DNA of 64,000 nucleotides from Cellulosimicrobium sp. CUA-896 (GTDB lineage Bacteria; Actinomycetota; Actinomycetes; Actinomycetales; Cellulomonadaceae): assembly GCF_001942335.1 (NCBI RefSeq), contig NZ_MKKH01000055.1, forward strand, positions 1 through 64,000, in the 5' to 3' direction. The stretch's first letter is position 1. Every line of letters begins with the position of its first letter. A program made the translations under genes and the position numbers. Below, one piece after another: positions 54,137-64,000 of this stretch. The notes beneath the pieces were generated by a model, which did not search any database, was not told the origin of the DNA, and saw nothing but the letters and a program-made list of their open reading frames with translations.

Positions 54137-54439
54137 ATGCACCTGACTCCGGCTGACACCGAGAAGCTGCTCCTCGCGGTCGCGGGGATGGTCGCGCGCG
54201 ACCGGCACGCGCGCGGCGTCCGGCTCAACTACCCGGAGACCGTGGCACTCCTCACGACGTGGGTGGTGGAGCGGGCGCGTGAGGGCGCGGGGGTCGAGGA
54301 GCTCATGGTCGCCGGCCGCGACGTCCTCGGCCGGGACGACGTCATGGACGGCGTGGCCGAGATGCTGCCGGACGTGCAGGTCGAGGCGACCTTCCCCGAC
54401 GGGCGCAAGCTCGTGACCATCCACCACCCGATCGCCTGA
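54137..54439 (+). CDS. ureA: Urease gamma subunit
   Basis: A 100-residue structural subunit with [34 protein letters not shown] and [22 protein letters not shown], the full-length family pattern. Together with UreB and UreC it forms the (alpha-beta-gamma) enzyme that hydrolyses urea to ammonia and CO2. GAGGAAGG lies upstream but 16 nt from the ATG. It follows the transporter ATPase closely and is probably in the same operon. Confidence 0.96.
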   Translation: MHLTPADTEKLLLAVAGMVARDRHARGVRLNYPETVALLTTWVVERAREGAGVEELMVAGRDVLGRDDVMDGVAEMLPDVQVEATFPDGRKLVTIHHPIA

Positions 54440-54474
54440 CGGCGGCACGGACGCGCGACCAGACGGAGAGACCG

Positions 54475-54885
54475 ATGGCGGGAATCAGCACGAGCGGGCC
54501 GGGAGCGATCCGGCTCGCGGCACGGGCGCAGCACGTCCCCGTGGTCCTCAACGGGGACCGCACGGACGACGAGCGGATCACGCTCGTCGTGACCAACACC
54601 GGAGACCGGCCTGTCCAGGTCGGCTCGCACCTGCACCTGCCGGACGCCAACGCGGCGCTCGACCTCGACCGCGAGGCGGCGCACGGCTTCCGGCTCGACG
54701 TCCCGTCCGGCACGTCACGGCGGTTCGAGCCGGGTGCGTCGGCGGAGGTCCAGGCGGTCGCGCTGCGCGGCAGGCGGCGCGTGCCGGGCATCCAGGCCGG
54801 GAAGCCCGACGACGGGCGGCTCGACCCGGGTGACGGGCCCGCTCCGGGCACGGCGACCGGCACCACGACCGGCGAGGAGGGCTGA
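54475..54885 (+). CDS. ureB: Urease beta subunit
   Basis: A 136-residue beta subunit: TLVVTNTGDRPVQVGSHLHLPDANAALDLDREAAHGFRLDVPSGTSRRFEPG is the conserved core. The last 30 residues (Asp/Gly/Thr-rich) extend beyond the usual domain. The ATG has GGAGAG upstream. It is a separate gene from ureA and ureC, as in most actinobacteria. Confidence 0.96.
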   Translation: MAGISTSGPGAIRLAARAQHVPVVLNGDRTDDERITLVVTNTGDRPVQVGSHLHLPDANAALDLDREAAHGFRLDVPSGTSRRFEPGASAEVQAVALRGRRRVPGIQAGKPDDGRLDPGDGPAPGTATGTTTGEEG

Positions 54886-54888
54886 GCG

Positions 54889-56607
<1,719 letters not shown>

Positions 56608-56617
56608 GAGCACGGCG

Positions 56618-57396
56618 ATGGACGACCGCCACGGGGCCGCGGACGACGGGAAGGCCGAGCTCATGCTCGCGCTCCTCGCGGACGCGCGCCTGCCCACGGG
56701 CGGGCACACGCAGTCCGCGGGGCTCGAGCCGGCGCTGCGCTCCGGCATGGACCCGGCGCGCGTCCCCGACTACGTGGCCGCGCGTCTCGCCACGGTGACG
56801 CGCGTCGAGGCCGCGACGGCGGTCGTCGCGCGCCACGCGGTCCTCGCCGCGGGGCGGGGTGCCCACGAGCCGATCGATGCTCCCGGGGACGGCTCGCCCG
56901 GGACCGACGCGCTCGTCCGCACGTGGCGCGCCTGGGCCGCCCGGACGCCGTCGCCCGCCCTGCGGGACACGTCGCAGCGGCTCGGGCGTGGCTACGTGCG
57001 CCTCCTGCGGCAGCTGTGGGCCGGCCACCCGGCCGTCGCCGCCCTGGACGGCGCGGCGCGCGCGCTCTCGGACGGGGATCGGCGCGGTGCCGCGCCCCTC
57101 GCCCGCTGGTCCTCGGCGTCACGGCCGCGTGCGCCGGCCTGTCCGCTCTCCAGGTGGCCCGGCTCGTCGGCTACGAGGACGTGCAGACCGTCGCCGCGGC
57201 GACGCTCAAGCTCGAGCCCGTCGACCCCGTCGTCGCCACCGCGTGGGTGATCGCCGCCCACGGCCGCATCGACGCGCTCGCCCGCGACGTCGCCGGGCTC
57301 ACCGACCCCCGCGCGATCCCCGCGCACGGCGCACCGCTCGTCGAGCGGTGGGCCGAGACCCATGCCCGCACCACCGAGAGGCTGTTCAGTGCCTGA
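56618..57396 (+). CDS. ureF: Urease accessory protein UreF (one frame break)
   Basis: UreF is part of the UreDFG nickel-insertion complex and controls UreG GTPase timing. It is all-helical, with [29 protein letters not shown] at the N-terminus. The C-terminal part is [40 protein letters not shown]. One base is missing near 57100, which joins the two halves as [13 protein letters not shown]. The ATG is at 56618. The stop overlaps the ureG start by 8 bp. Confidence 0.9.
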
Positions 57397-58240
57397 CCAG
57401 ACGACCCCCGCACCCGCCGCGACCACGGCGCCCGCGTCCACCCGTTCGCTGCGCCTCGGCGTCGCCGGCCCTGTCGGCACGGGCAAGAGCTCGCTCATCG
57501 CGCTGCTGTGCCGCGAGCTGTCCGCCGAGCTGCGGCTCGGCGTCATCACGAACGACATCTACACCGACGAGGACGCCCGCTTCCTGCGCTCCGCGGGCGT
57601 GCTCGATCCCGAGCGCATCCGCGCCGTCGAGACGGGCGCCTGCCCGCACACCGCCATCCGCGACGACGTCACGGCGAACCTCCTGGCCGTCGAGGACCTC
57701 GAGGAGGACTTCGCGCCCCTCGACGTCGTGCTCGTCGAGTCCGGCGGGGACAACCTCACGGCGACCTTCTCCCCGGCGCTCGTCGACGCGCAGATCTTCG
57801 TGCTCGACGTGGCCGGCGGCGGAGACGTCGCCCGTAAGGGCGGGCCGGGCATCGCCCGGGCGGACCTCCTCGTGGTCAACAAGACCGACCTCGCGCCCCA
57901 CGTCGGCGTCGACGTGCCGCAGATGGTCGCCGACGCGACGGCGGCCCGGGACGGCGCCCCCGTGCTGGCGCTGTCCCGGGACGACCGCGAGGCGATCGGC
58001 GCCCTGACGACATGGCTCCACACCATCCTCGCCGCGCACCGCTCCGGGGCGCACGTGCCGCAGGACCCGGGCCCGATGGCGCCGCACTTCCACGCGGACG
58101 AGGACGGCACCGGCTACCTCCACACGCACGGCGACGGCGACGCGGCTCACGACCACGACCACGGCGACGACGGCGACGGCGCGCGCCACGGCGAGGACGC
58201 GGGCGCCGCGGCCGGCGGGACGCCGCGGAGCCGGGCCTGA
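57389..58240 (+). CDS. ureG: Urease accessory GTPase UreG with a His-rich C-terminal tail
   Basis: UreG is the SIMIBI-class GTPase that drives nickel insertion. It has the P-loop [10 protein letters not shown], the nickel-binding [13 protein letters not shown] (Cys-Pro-His), [13 protein letters not shown], and the guanine motif VVNKTDLA. At 283 residues it is about 60-80 longer than usual. The extra C-terminus (about residues 230-268) is rich in His and Asp, with clusters such as [18 protein letters not shown], typical of metal storage. No ureE exists in the cluster, so this tail may replace UreE. The GTG at 57389 overlaps ureF. Confidence 0.94.
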   Translation: MPDQTTPAPAATTAPASTRSLRLGVAGPVGTGKSSLIALLCRELSAELRLGVITNDIYTDEDARFLRSAGVLDPERIRAVETGACPHTAIRDDVTANLLAVEDLEEDFAPLDVVLVESGGDNLTATFSPALVDAQIFVLDVAGGGDVARKGGPGIARADLLVVNKTDLAPHVGVDVPQMVADATAARDGAPVLALSRDDREAIGALTTWLHTILAAHRSGAHVPQDPGPMAPHFHADEDGTGYLHTHGDGDAAHDHDHGDDGDGARHGEDAGAAAGGTPRSRA

Positions 58241-59040
58241 GGGCCGCCGGCGCGGGAGACGTCACGCGGGTCGCGGTGCGCGCGTCGGCGGGACGCGTGC
58301 GCTGCGACCTGCACCTCGGCCCGCTGAGCCCGCGCGTGCTGTCCACCGGCCCGGGCGTCGCGCGCGTCGCCCTGGTCGCGACGCGCGCCCTGCTGCTCGG
58401 CGGCGACCACGTGCGCGTCGAGGTCTGCGTGGGGGAGGGCGTCGAGCTCGAGCTCGTCGAGGTCTCCGGCACGGTCGCCTATCCCGGTCGCGGTCGCGCG
58501 GCGTCGTGGCACGTCGACGTGCGTGTCGCCGACGGCGGGCTCCTCGTGTGGGACGCGCTGCCGTTCGTCGTCGCGCAGGAGGCCGACGTCGACCGCCGCA
58601 CGGACGTCGAGCTCGGGCGGGACGCCGCGGCGCTGCTGCGCGAGACGATCGTCCTCGGTCGCACGGGCGAGACCGGCGGTCGGGTCCGCACCCGCACGCG
58701 CGCGGAGCGGGCACACGACGGCGAGCTCTTCGTCGAGGACCTCGACCTGGGCCGCGACCGATCGCTCCCCGGGATCCTCGGGACTGCGCGCGTCGTCGAC
58801 TCCGTGCTCCTCGTCGGCGCACGGCCGCCGGATCCCGGCGACGGTTCCCCGGCGGGTGCGGCGGCCGGCTCGGACCCTCTGCGGCTCGACCTCGACGGAC
58901 CCGGCGCCGTGGCCCGGCACCTCGGCGCGGGCACGCACGACAGCGGGCTCGCCGCCGTCGCCGCGGGATGGGCCGGCGCGGTGCGTGCTGCGCGCGAGCC
59001 GACGACGTCCTCGTCGAAGACCGCCGCGGTCCCGGCGTGA
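58237..59040 (+). CDS. ureD: Urease accessory protein UreD (UreH)
   Basis: UreD is the scaffold that binds urease apoenzyme and recruits UreF and UreG. Family segments are [79 protein letters not shown] and a final low-complexity tail. Homology seems to begin around TRVAVRA. No ATG or GTG precedes it, so I place the start provisionally at a CTG overlapping the ureG stop (CTGA). The GTG at 58276 is the conventional alternative. A sequence error at the start codon is also possible. Confidence 0.8.
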   Translation: MRAAGAGDVTRVAVRASAGRVRCDLHLGPLSPRVLSTGPGVARVALVATRALLLGGDHVRVEVCVGEGVELELVEVSGTVAYPGRGRAASWHVDVRVADGGLLVWDALPFVVAQEADVDRRTDVELGRDAAALLRETIVLGRTGETGGRVRTRTRAERAHDGELFVEDLDLGRDRSLPGILGTARVVDSVLLVGARPPDPGDGSPAGAAAGSDPLRLDLDGPGAVARHLGAGTHDSGLAAVAAGWAGAVRAAREPTTSSSKTAAVPA

Positions 59041-59228
59041 CCGGACCGTGACCCTCGGACACGCGCCGTTCACAGAACGGAGAACCTCCGCGAAACACGC
59101 CATCCGTAGCGTCCTCGCCAGCGGGCGCCGCCCAGGGCGCACGACCAGGGACACCCGTGCACCCGGCGCCTGCGGCCCGCGGCCGCCGCCTGCCGGCACC
59201 GCGCCGAACCCGCTGAAAGGACCTCCCG
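59041..59228 (+). promoter_or_regulatory. urtA control region with a weaker GlnR-like site
   Basis: AGAAC (59081-59085), six bases, GAAAC (59092-59096) resembles a GlnR half-site pair. A TTCAC (59069-59073) sits one base out of register upstream. TAGCGT at 59107-59112 could be the -10; the identical TAGCGTCCT string occurs at the pstS promoter. An activator would then sit in place of a -35. Confidence 0.4.
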
Positions 59229-60492
59229 GTGACACCTACCCGCGCCACGACCCGGTTCGCCCCGGCCGCCGCCCTCGTCGCCCTCGCCCTCACGCTCGGC
59301 GCGTGCGGCGCCCGGACCGACTCGGGCGAGACGACCGGCGGGCAGACGAGCGCCGCCGAGAGCTGCGTCGACACCTCCGGCGACACCGTCAAGGTCGGCT
59401 TCCTCAACTCCCTGTCCGGGACGATGGCCATCTCCGAGCAGACGGTCCACGACTCCCTCCAGCTCGCCGCGCAGGAAATCAACGCCGACGGCGGCGTGCT
59501 CGGCAAGCAGCTCGAGATCGTCGCCGAGGACGGCCAGTCCGAACCCACCGTCTTCGCCGAGAAGGCCGAGAAGCTCATCACGAGCGACTGCGTCGCCGCC
59601 GTCTTCGGCGGCTGGACCTCCGCCTCCCGCAAAGCCATGCTGCCCGTCTTCGAGGCACAGGACTCCCTGCTGTTCTACCCGGTCCAGTACGAGGGTCTCG
59701 AGGCGTCGCCCAACATCTTCTACACGGGCGCGACGACGAACCAGCAGATCGTCCCCGCACTCGACTACCTCAAGGAGCAGGGGACCGAGACGATCTTCCT
59801 CGTCGGTTCCGACTACGTCTTCCCCCGCACGGCGAACAAGATCATCAACGCCTACGCCGAGGCGAACGACATGGAGGTCCTCGGCGAGGAGTACGCGCCG
59901 CTCGGCCACACCGACTTCTCCACCATCGTCAACAAGGTGCGGTCCGCCGGCGCCGACGCGGTGTTCAACACGCTCAACGGCGACTCCAACGTCGCGTTCT
60001 TCAAGGAGTACAAGACGCCGGGCTCGGCCCCGACACGATGCCCGTCGTGTCCGTGTCCATCGCCGAGGAGGAGGTCGGCGGCATCGGCGTCGAGAACGTC
60101 GAGGGCCAGCTCACCGCCTGGAACTACTACCAGACCATCGACAGCCCCCAGAACGCGACGTTCGTCGAGGCGTTCCAGGCGGAGTACGGCGCGGACCGCG
60201 TGACGTCCGACCCGATGGAGGCCGCGTACACCTCGCTGTACCTGTGGAAGGGCATGGTCGAGAAGGCTGAGTCCTTCGATGTCGCCGACGTCCAGGAGGC
60301 CGCCGACGGCGTGAGCTTCGACGCCCCGAGGGTCCGTGACCGTGGACGGCGAGAACCACCACATCGCCAAGACGGCGCTCGTCGGCCGGATCGGCAGCGA
60401 CGGCCTCATCCACACCGAGTGGAGCTCCGACGGAGCCCATCGAGCCCGACCCGTTCCTCGAGGGCTACGACTGGGCCGAGGGCCTGTCCTAG
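59229..60492 (+). CDS. urtA: Urea ABC transporter substrate-binding protein UrtA (three frame breaks)
   Basis: UrtA is the lipid-anchored urea receptor. The signal peptide ends in lipobox LGAC. The mature protein has [68 protein letters not shown] and [17 protein letters not shown], specific to urea/amide receptors. Breaks occur near 60017 (one base missing, [10 protein letters not shown]), near 60326-60333 (two bases missing, before [10 protein letters not shown]) and near 60432 (one extra G, restoring [23 protein letters not shown]). The GTG is at 59229. Confidence 0.93.
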
Positions 60493-60520
60493 CCGCCTGC
60501 CGAGGTCGGGTCCGGCGGGA

Positions 60521-60551
60521 GCCGGGGGTGCGCGCGCCCACACCCCCCGGC
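60521..60551 (+). terminator. Hairpin between urtA and urtB (attenuator-like)
   Basis: GCCGGGGGTG (60521-60530) can pair with the C-rich arm at 60541-60551 with one bulged base. It lies 28 bp after the urtA stop and parallels the pstS-pstC hairpin: receptor gene, hairpin, then permeases. Confidence 0.45.
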
Positions 60552-60635
60552 CCCCACCTCTCCCGTGGCGTCACGAGGCCTCGTGCTCAGCGTTCCTGCC
60601 CATCTCGCACGCACCGACCGGAAGGCGTACCGCCC

Positions 60636-61520
60636 ATGGATGTGCTCTTCTCCCAGCTGTTCGCGGGGCTGAGCCTCGGCTCCGTCCTGCTGCTCGCCGC
60701 CCTCGGTCTGGCCCTCACGTTCGGCCAGATGGGCGTCATCAACATGGCGCACGGCGAGTTCATGATGGCGGGCGCCTACACCGCGTTCGTCGCGCAGGCG
60801 CTCGTCGGGAACGCCGGCGTCTCGCTGCTCGTGGCGCTGCCGCTCGGCTTCCTCGTCGGAGGGCTCCTCGGGCTCCTGCTCGAGGCGACGCTCATCCACC
60901 GGATGTACCGACGTCCGCTGGACACGCTCCTCGTCACCTGGGGCGTCGCGCTCGTGCTGCAGCAGGTCGCACGCGACGTCTTCGGCGCGCCGAACGTCGA
61001 CGTCCGCGCGCCGGCCTGGCTGAGCGGGGCCGTCGACGTGTTCGGGCTCGCGGTGCCGAAGACGCGGCTGTTCATCCTCGCGCTCGCGGTCGTCGCCGTC
61101 GTCGCGCTGGGGGTCGTGCTGAAGGCGACGCCGCTGGGGCGGCGGATCCGCGCCGTCGTCCAGAACCGGGACCTCGCGGAGGCGAGCGGGGTCTCCACCC
61201 GTGCGACGGACCGTCTGACCTTCTTCATCGGCTCCGGCCTCGCGGGCATCGCCGGCGTGGCGCTCACCCTGCTCGGCTCGATCGGCCCCACGCTCGGCAC
61301 GAGCTACATCGTCGACGCGTTCCTCGTCGTCGTCGCCGGCGGGATCGGGCAGATCAAGGGCACCGTGATCGCGGCGTTCACGCTCGGTCTGCTCCAGGCC
61401 ACCTTCGAGTACTCCACGACGGCCAGCGTCGCCAAGGTGCTCGTCTTCGTCGCGGTCGTCGCGTTCCTCCAGGTGCGCCCCCAGGGCCTCGTGTCGGTCC
61501 GGACGAGGAGCCTCGCGTGA
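60636..61520 (+). CDS. urtB: Urea ABC transporter permease UrtB
   Basis: A 294-residue branched-chain-amino-acid-type permease. [30 protein letters not shown] is the typical start, followed by [35 protein letters not shown] and the contact loop [40 protein letters not shown]. UrtB forms the urea channel with UrtC. The ATG at 60636 follows CGGAAGG. It overlaps urtC by 4 bp. Confidence 0.95.
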   Translation: MDVLFSQLFAGLSLGSVLLLAALGLALTFGQMGVINMAHGEFMMAGAYTAFVAQALVGNAGVSLLVALPLGFLVGGLLGLLLEATLIHRMYRRPLDTLLVTWGVALVLQQVARDVFGAPNVDVRAPAWLSGAVDVFGLAVPKTRLFILALAVVAVVALGVVLKATPLGRRIRAVVQNRDLAEASGVSTRATDRLTFFIGSGLAGIAGVALTLLGSIGPTLGTSYIVDAFLVVVAGGIGQIKGTVIAAFTLGLLQATFEYSTTASVAKVLVFVAVVAFLQVRPQGLVSVRTRSLA

Positions 61521-62704
61521 GCGCCGTCGCCGCTCGGGCCGGCGACCTCTACCGCTCGTCGCGCGCCCGCGTCGTCATCGGGTTCGCCGTCGCGGCAGTG
61601 CTCCTCTTCGCCGTCGCGCCGGCGACGCTCTCCACGTTCCGTCTCGGCCTTCTCGGCAAGTTCCTGTGCCTCGCGATGGTCGCGATCGGCATCGGGCTCG
61701 CCTGGGGCCGCGGCGGGATGCTCACCCTCGGCCAGGGCGTGTTCTTCGGCCTCGGCGCGTACATGATGGCGATGCACCTCAAGCTCGCCGACGCCGAGCA
61801 GTCGTCCGGCCCGGGCGGTGTGCCCGACTTCATGATGCTCTACGGCTCCGGCGTGGTGCCGGGGTGGTGGGAACCGTTCCGCTCACCGGTCATGACCGTG
61901 CTCGCCATCCTCCTGCTCCCTGCCGGGCTGGCGGCGCTCCTCGGCTGGGCCGTCTTCACGCGCCGCGTCCGGGGCGCGTACTTCGCCATCCTGTCGCAGG
62001 CGCTCGCGGCGGCCTTCGCGATCTTCCTCGTCGGGCAGCAGGCGACGACCGGCGGCACCAACGGGCTCAACGGCTTCCGGTCGTTCTTCGGCTACGACCT
62101 GGCCGACCCCGTCAACAAGCGCATGCTGTTCTTCATCGCCGCCGGGACGCTGCTCGTCATGGTCGCCGTCGCTCGCCAGCTCATGGTGTCCCGCTACGGC
62201 GAGCTGCTCGTCGCGGTGCGCGACCAGGAGAACCGCGTGCGGTTCCTCGGCTACGACCCGGCGAGGATCAAGGTCGTCGCGTTCGCCGTCGCCGCGCTCA
62301 TGGCGTCGGTCGGGGGCGCGCTCTTCGTCCCGATCGTCGGCATCGTCTCGCCGGCCGACGTCGGTGTCGTCCCCTCGATCGGCTTCCTCATCGGTGTCGC
62401 GATCGGTGGCCGCGCGACCCTCCTGGGCCCGGTGCTCGGGTCGGTCGCGGTGAGCTGGGCGCAGACGAGCCTGTCCGAGCAGTTCCCGTCCGGCTGGATC
62501 TACGCGCAGGGCGCGCTCTTCATCCTCGTCGTCGCGTTCCTGCCCGGCGGTCTCGCCGAGCTCGTCACACGCTGGCGGCGTGCGCGTGCCTCGTCCACCG
62601 ACGACGGCGCACCGACGGGCGGCGACGTCGCGAGGAACGACGTCGTGACGGACGACGGGCCGACCGTCGGCACCGAGCCCGCACCCTCGGGGAGGATCTC
62701 ATGA
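61517..62704 (+). CDS. urtC: Urea ABC transporter permease UrtC
   Basis: A 395-residue permease: [75 protein letters not shown], and the contact loop [44 protein letters not shown] hydrophilic 40-residue Asp-rich tail follows the last helix. GTG 61517 overlaps urtB and the stop overlaps urtD, so the genes are translated as a chain. Confidence 0.95.
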   Translation: MSAVAARAGDLYRSSRARVVIGFAVAAVLLFAVAPATLSTFRLGLLGKFLCLAMVAIGIGLAWGRGGMLTLGQGVFFGLGAYMMAMHLKLADAEQSSGPGGVPDFMMLYGSGVVPGWWEPFRSPVMTVLAILLLPAGLAALLGWAVFTRRVRGAYFAILSQALAAAFAIFLVGQQATTGGTNGLNGFRSFFGYDLADPVNKRMLFFIAAGTLLVMVAVARQLMVSRYGELLVAVRDQENRVRFLGYDPARIKVVAFAVAALMASVGGALFVPIVGIVSPADVGVVPSIGFLIGVAIGGRATLLGPVLGSVAVSWAQTSLSEQFPSGWIYAQGALFILVVAFLPGGLAELVTRWRRARASSTDDGAPTGGDVARNDVVTDDGPTVGTEPAPSGRIS

Positions 62705-63591
62705 CCGAGCAGCACACCGCAGACGGGGCGACGCTCGAGGAGGGCGTCGTCGGCGACGGGCTCGACCTCCGCGCGGCGGGCGCCGCCCTCGGCGCCGACG
62801 ATGCACGGTTCCGCCACGACTACCTCGAGATCCGTGGGCTCCGCGTCGAGTTCGACGGCTTCGTCGCCGTCCAGGGCGTCGACCTCACCGTCACGGCCGG
62901 CGACCTGCGCTTCCTCATCGGGCCGAACGGGGCCGGCAAGACGACGATCGTCGACGCGATCACCGGTCTTGCGAGGGCCTCCGGCTCCGTGCAGTTCGGC
63001 GGTGTCGAGCTCCTCGGGATGCGGACGCACCGCATCGCGCGCGCCGGGGTGGGCCGTACCTTCCAGACCGCGAGCGTGTTCGAGGAGCTGACCGTCCTGC
63101 AGAACCTCGACATCGCGGCCGGCGCCTCCCGCGGCCCGCTGGCACTCCTGCGCCGGCGCGGGCGCACGTCCGAGGCCGTGGAGCACGCGATGGAGACGGT
63201 CGGCCTCTCACACCTGCGGGACACCTCGGCGGGCGTCCTCGCCCACGGGCAGAAGCAGTGGCTCGAGATCGGGATGCTGCTCGTCCAGGACGCGCGTCTG
63301 CTGCTGCTCGACGAGCCCGTCGCGGGCATGAGCCAGTCCGAGCGCGAGGCCACCGGGGAGCTGCTGCAGCGCATCGGCGCCCAGCGCACCGTCGTCGTCG
63401 TCGAGCACGACATGGAGTTCCTGCGGGCGTTCGCCTCCTCCGTGACGGTCCTGCACCTCGGCCAGGTGCTGGCCGAGGGAACCTACGCAGAGGTGCAGGC
63501 GGACCCGCGCGTGCAGGAGGTCTACCTCGGCAGCGCGGGCGCGACCAGGGGGACCCGGCGGCCCACGACGACGGACGACGAGGAGGCGTGA
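62701..63591 (+). CDS. urtD: Urea ABC transporter ATPase UrtD
   Basis: A 296-residue LivG-type ATPase: Walker [64 protein letters not shown] (a non-canonical signature, AHGQKQ, as expected for UrtD, then Walker B), and the switch His in [13 protein letters not shown]. The first 38 residues are an acidic extension ahead of [13 protein letters not shown]. The ATG overlaps the urtC stop, and the TGA overlaps the urtE ATG. Confidence 0.95.
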   Translation: MTEQHTADGATLEEGVVGDGLDLRAAGAALGADDARFRHDYLEIRGLRVEFDGFVAVQGVDLTVTAGDLRFLIGPNGAGKTTIVDAITGLARASGSVQFGGVELLGMRTHRIARAGVGRTFQTASVFEELTVLQNLDIAAGASRGPLALLRRRGRTSEAVEHAMETVGLSHLRDTSAGVLAHGQKQWLEIGMLLVQDARLLLLDEPVAGMSQSEREATGELLQRIGAQRTVVVVEHDMEFLRAFASSVTVLHLGQVLAEGTYAEVQADPRVQEVYLGSAGATRGTRRPTTTDDEEA

Positions 63592-64000
63592 TGCTCGAGC
63601 TCAAGGACCTGCACGCCGGTTACGGCCGGACGCTCGTGCTGCACGGCGTCGAGCTCACGGTTCCTGCGGGCGGTGTCGCGGCCGTCCTGGGGCACAACGG
63701 CGCGGGCAAGACGACCCTCCTGCGGACCGCGCTGGGACTGATCCGCCCGCGGTCGGGGACGGTGCTGCTCGACGGTGAGGACGTGACCCGGCTGCCGACG
63801 CACCAGCGGGTGCGGCGCGGGCTCGCGTACGTGCCGCAGGGGCAGCAGTCGTTCGGCGACCTCACAGCCCGGGAGAATTTGCTCCTGGTCGCCGACACGA
63901 GCCGCGAGGGCACCCGTCGCATGGACGAGGCGCTCGACGTGTTCCCGGCGCTCCGCGGTCTGCTCGGCCGTCGCGCGGGCCTGCTCTCGGGCGGCCAGCG
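63591..64000 (+). CDS. urtE: Urea ABC transporter ATPase UrtE (5' part, cut by window end)
   Basis: An LivF-type ATPase beginning [22 protein letters not shown], with Walker A GHNGAGKTT, LAYVPQGQQSFGDLTARENLLL and the start of the signature LLSGGQ. The window stops after about 136 codons, before Walker B. ATG 63591 overlaps the urtD stop and AGGAGG precedes it. Confidence 0.95.
   Translation, partial: MLELKDLHAGYGRTLVLHGVELTVPAGGVAAVLGHNGAGKTTLLRTALGLIRPRSGTVLLDGEDVTRLPTHQRVRRGLAYVPQGQQSFGDLTARENLLLVADTSREGTRRMDEALDVFPALRGLLGRRAGLLSGGQ

Noticed and set aside
60493-60635. A riboswitch between urtA and urtB
   Set aside because: Only a simple hairpin is visible. I see no conserved motif of the guanidine (ykkC) or other known riboswitch classes.
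58523-62704. A single 1393-codon open frame across ureD, urtA, urtB and urtC
   Set aside because: It is an artefact of high GC and frame breaks. Only its middle piece (part of UrtA) and its end (UrtC) match real proteins; the rest is shadow sequence rich in Arg, Ala and Pro.

Overview
The window is very GC-rich, densely coding DNA with many GTG starts and 4-bp stop/start overlaps. Lsr2, mycothiol synthesis (MshA), SenX3/RegX3, CarD, a DUF3180/DUF2520/panCD block and a DUF3263/LytR_C pair together indicate an actinobacterium. Gene orders resemble several Mycobacterium tuberculosis neighbourhoods, but codon bias and content fit a Micrococcales member (Cellulomonadaceae or Promicromonosporaceae-like). 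The genus cannot be fixed from the sequence alone.

Layout. (1) 1-10.5 kb: tail of an upstream gene (probably folK), DUF3180, a YdbS/YdbT-like PH-domain membrane pair, a DUF2520 Rossmann protein, panC-panD, nadB-nadC, lysS, a small membrane protein and lsr2. This is a co-directional pantothenate/NAD/lysyl-tRNA block. (2) 10.7-14.5 kb: a lactonase-fold protein, mshA, a convergent deazaflavin-type nitroreductase and gpmA. (3) 14.6-21.8 kb: the phosphate regulon, with phoU divergent from senX3-regX3-pstSCAB. PHO-box-like 11-bp direct repeats lie in both control regions, and a hairpin lies between pstS and pstC. (4) 21.9-31.3 kb: an lpqE-like lipoprotein, carD, ispD-ispF, a second lipoprotein, a TetR regulator, a sugar-lactone oxidase divergent from a fold-type III PLP enzyme, cysS and rlmB. 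(5) 31.3-38.5 kb: a kinase-like DUF4032 protein, the msiK/ugpC-type sugar ABC ATPase, otsB-otsA (trehalose) and a membrane Ser/Thr kinase. (6) 38.6-48.5 kb: a membrane protein, a DsbA-like thioredoxin-fold protein, tRNA-Thr, a GDSL hydrolase, ung, DUF3263, a VirR-like LytR_C protein, cspA, an FAD oxidoreductase, a secreted GH15-like protein and a stand-alone groEL under two CIRCE operators. (7) 48.7-64 kb: a nitrogen island with a Nik/Opp-type ABC transporter (two ATPases fused in one chain), ureABCFGD without ureE, and the urea transporter urtABCDE (urtE cut by the window edge).

The nitrogen island looks like one self-contained device. The Urt system would import urea, urease would hydrolyse it, UreFGD would load nickel, and the Nik/Opp transporter probably supplies the metal. 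UreG carries a His/Asp-rich C-terminal tail that could stand in for the missing UreE. A regular GlnR-like operator (GTAAC-n6-GAAAC-n6-GAAGC-n6-GAGAC) upstream of the transporter, and a weaker one upstream of urtA, suggest nitrogen control of the whole island.

A warning applies throughout. I count about 34 single-base frame breaks in 25 genes, including essential ones (groEL has three, pstS three). Most are one missing base in or beside a G/C run. They look like sequencing or assembly errors rather than gene decay, so broken genes are annotated as whole genes with the break positions given.
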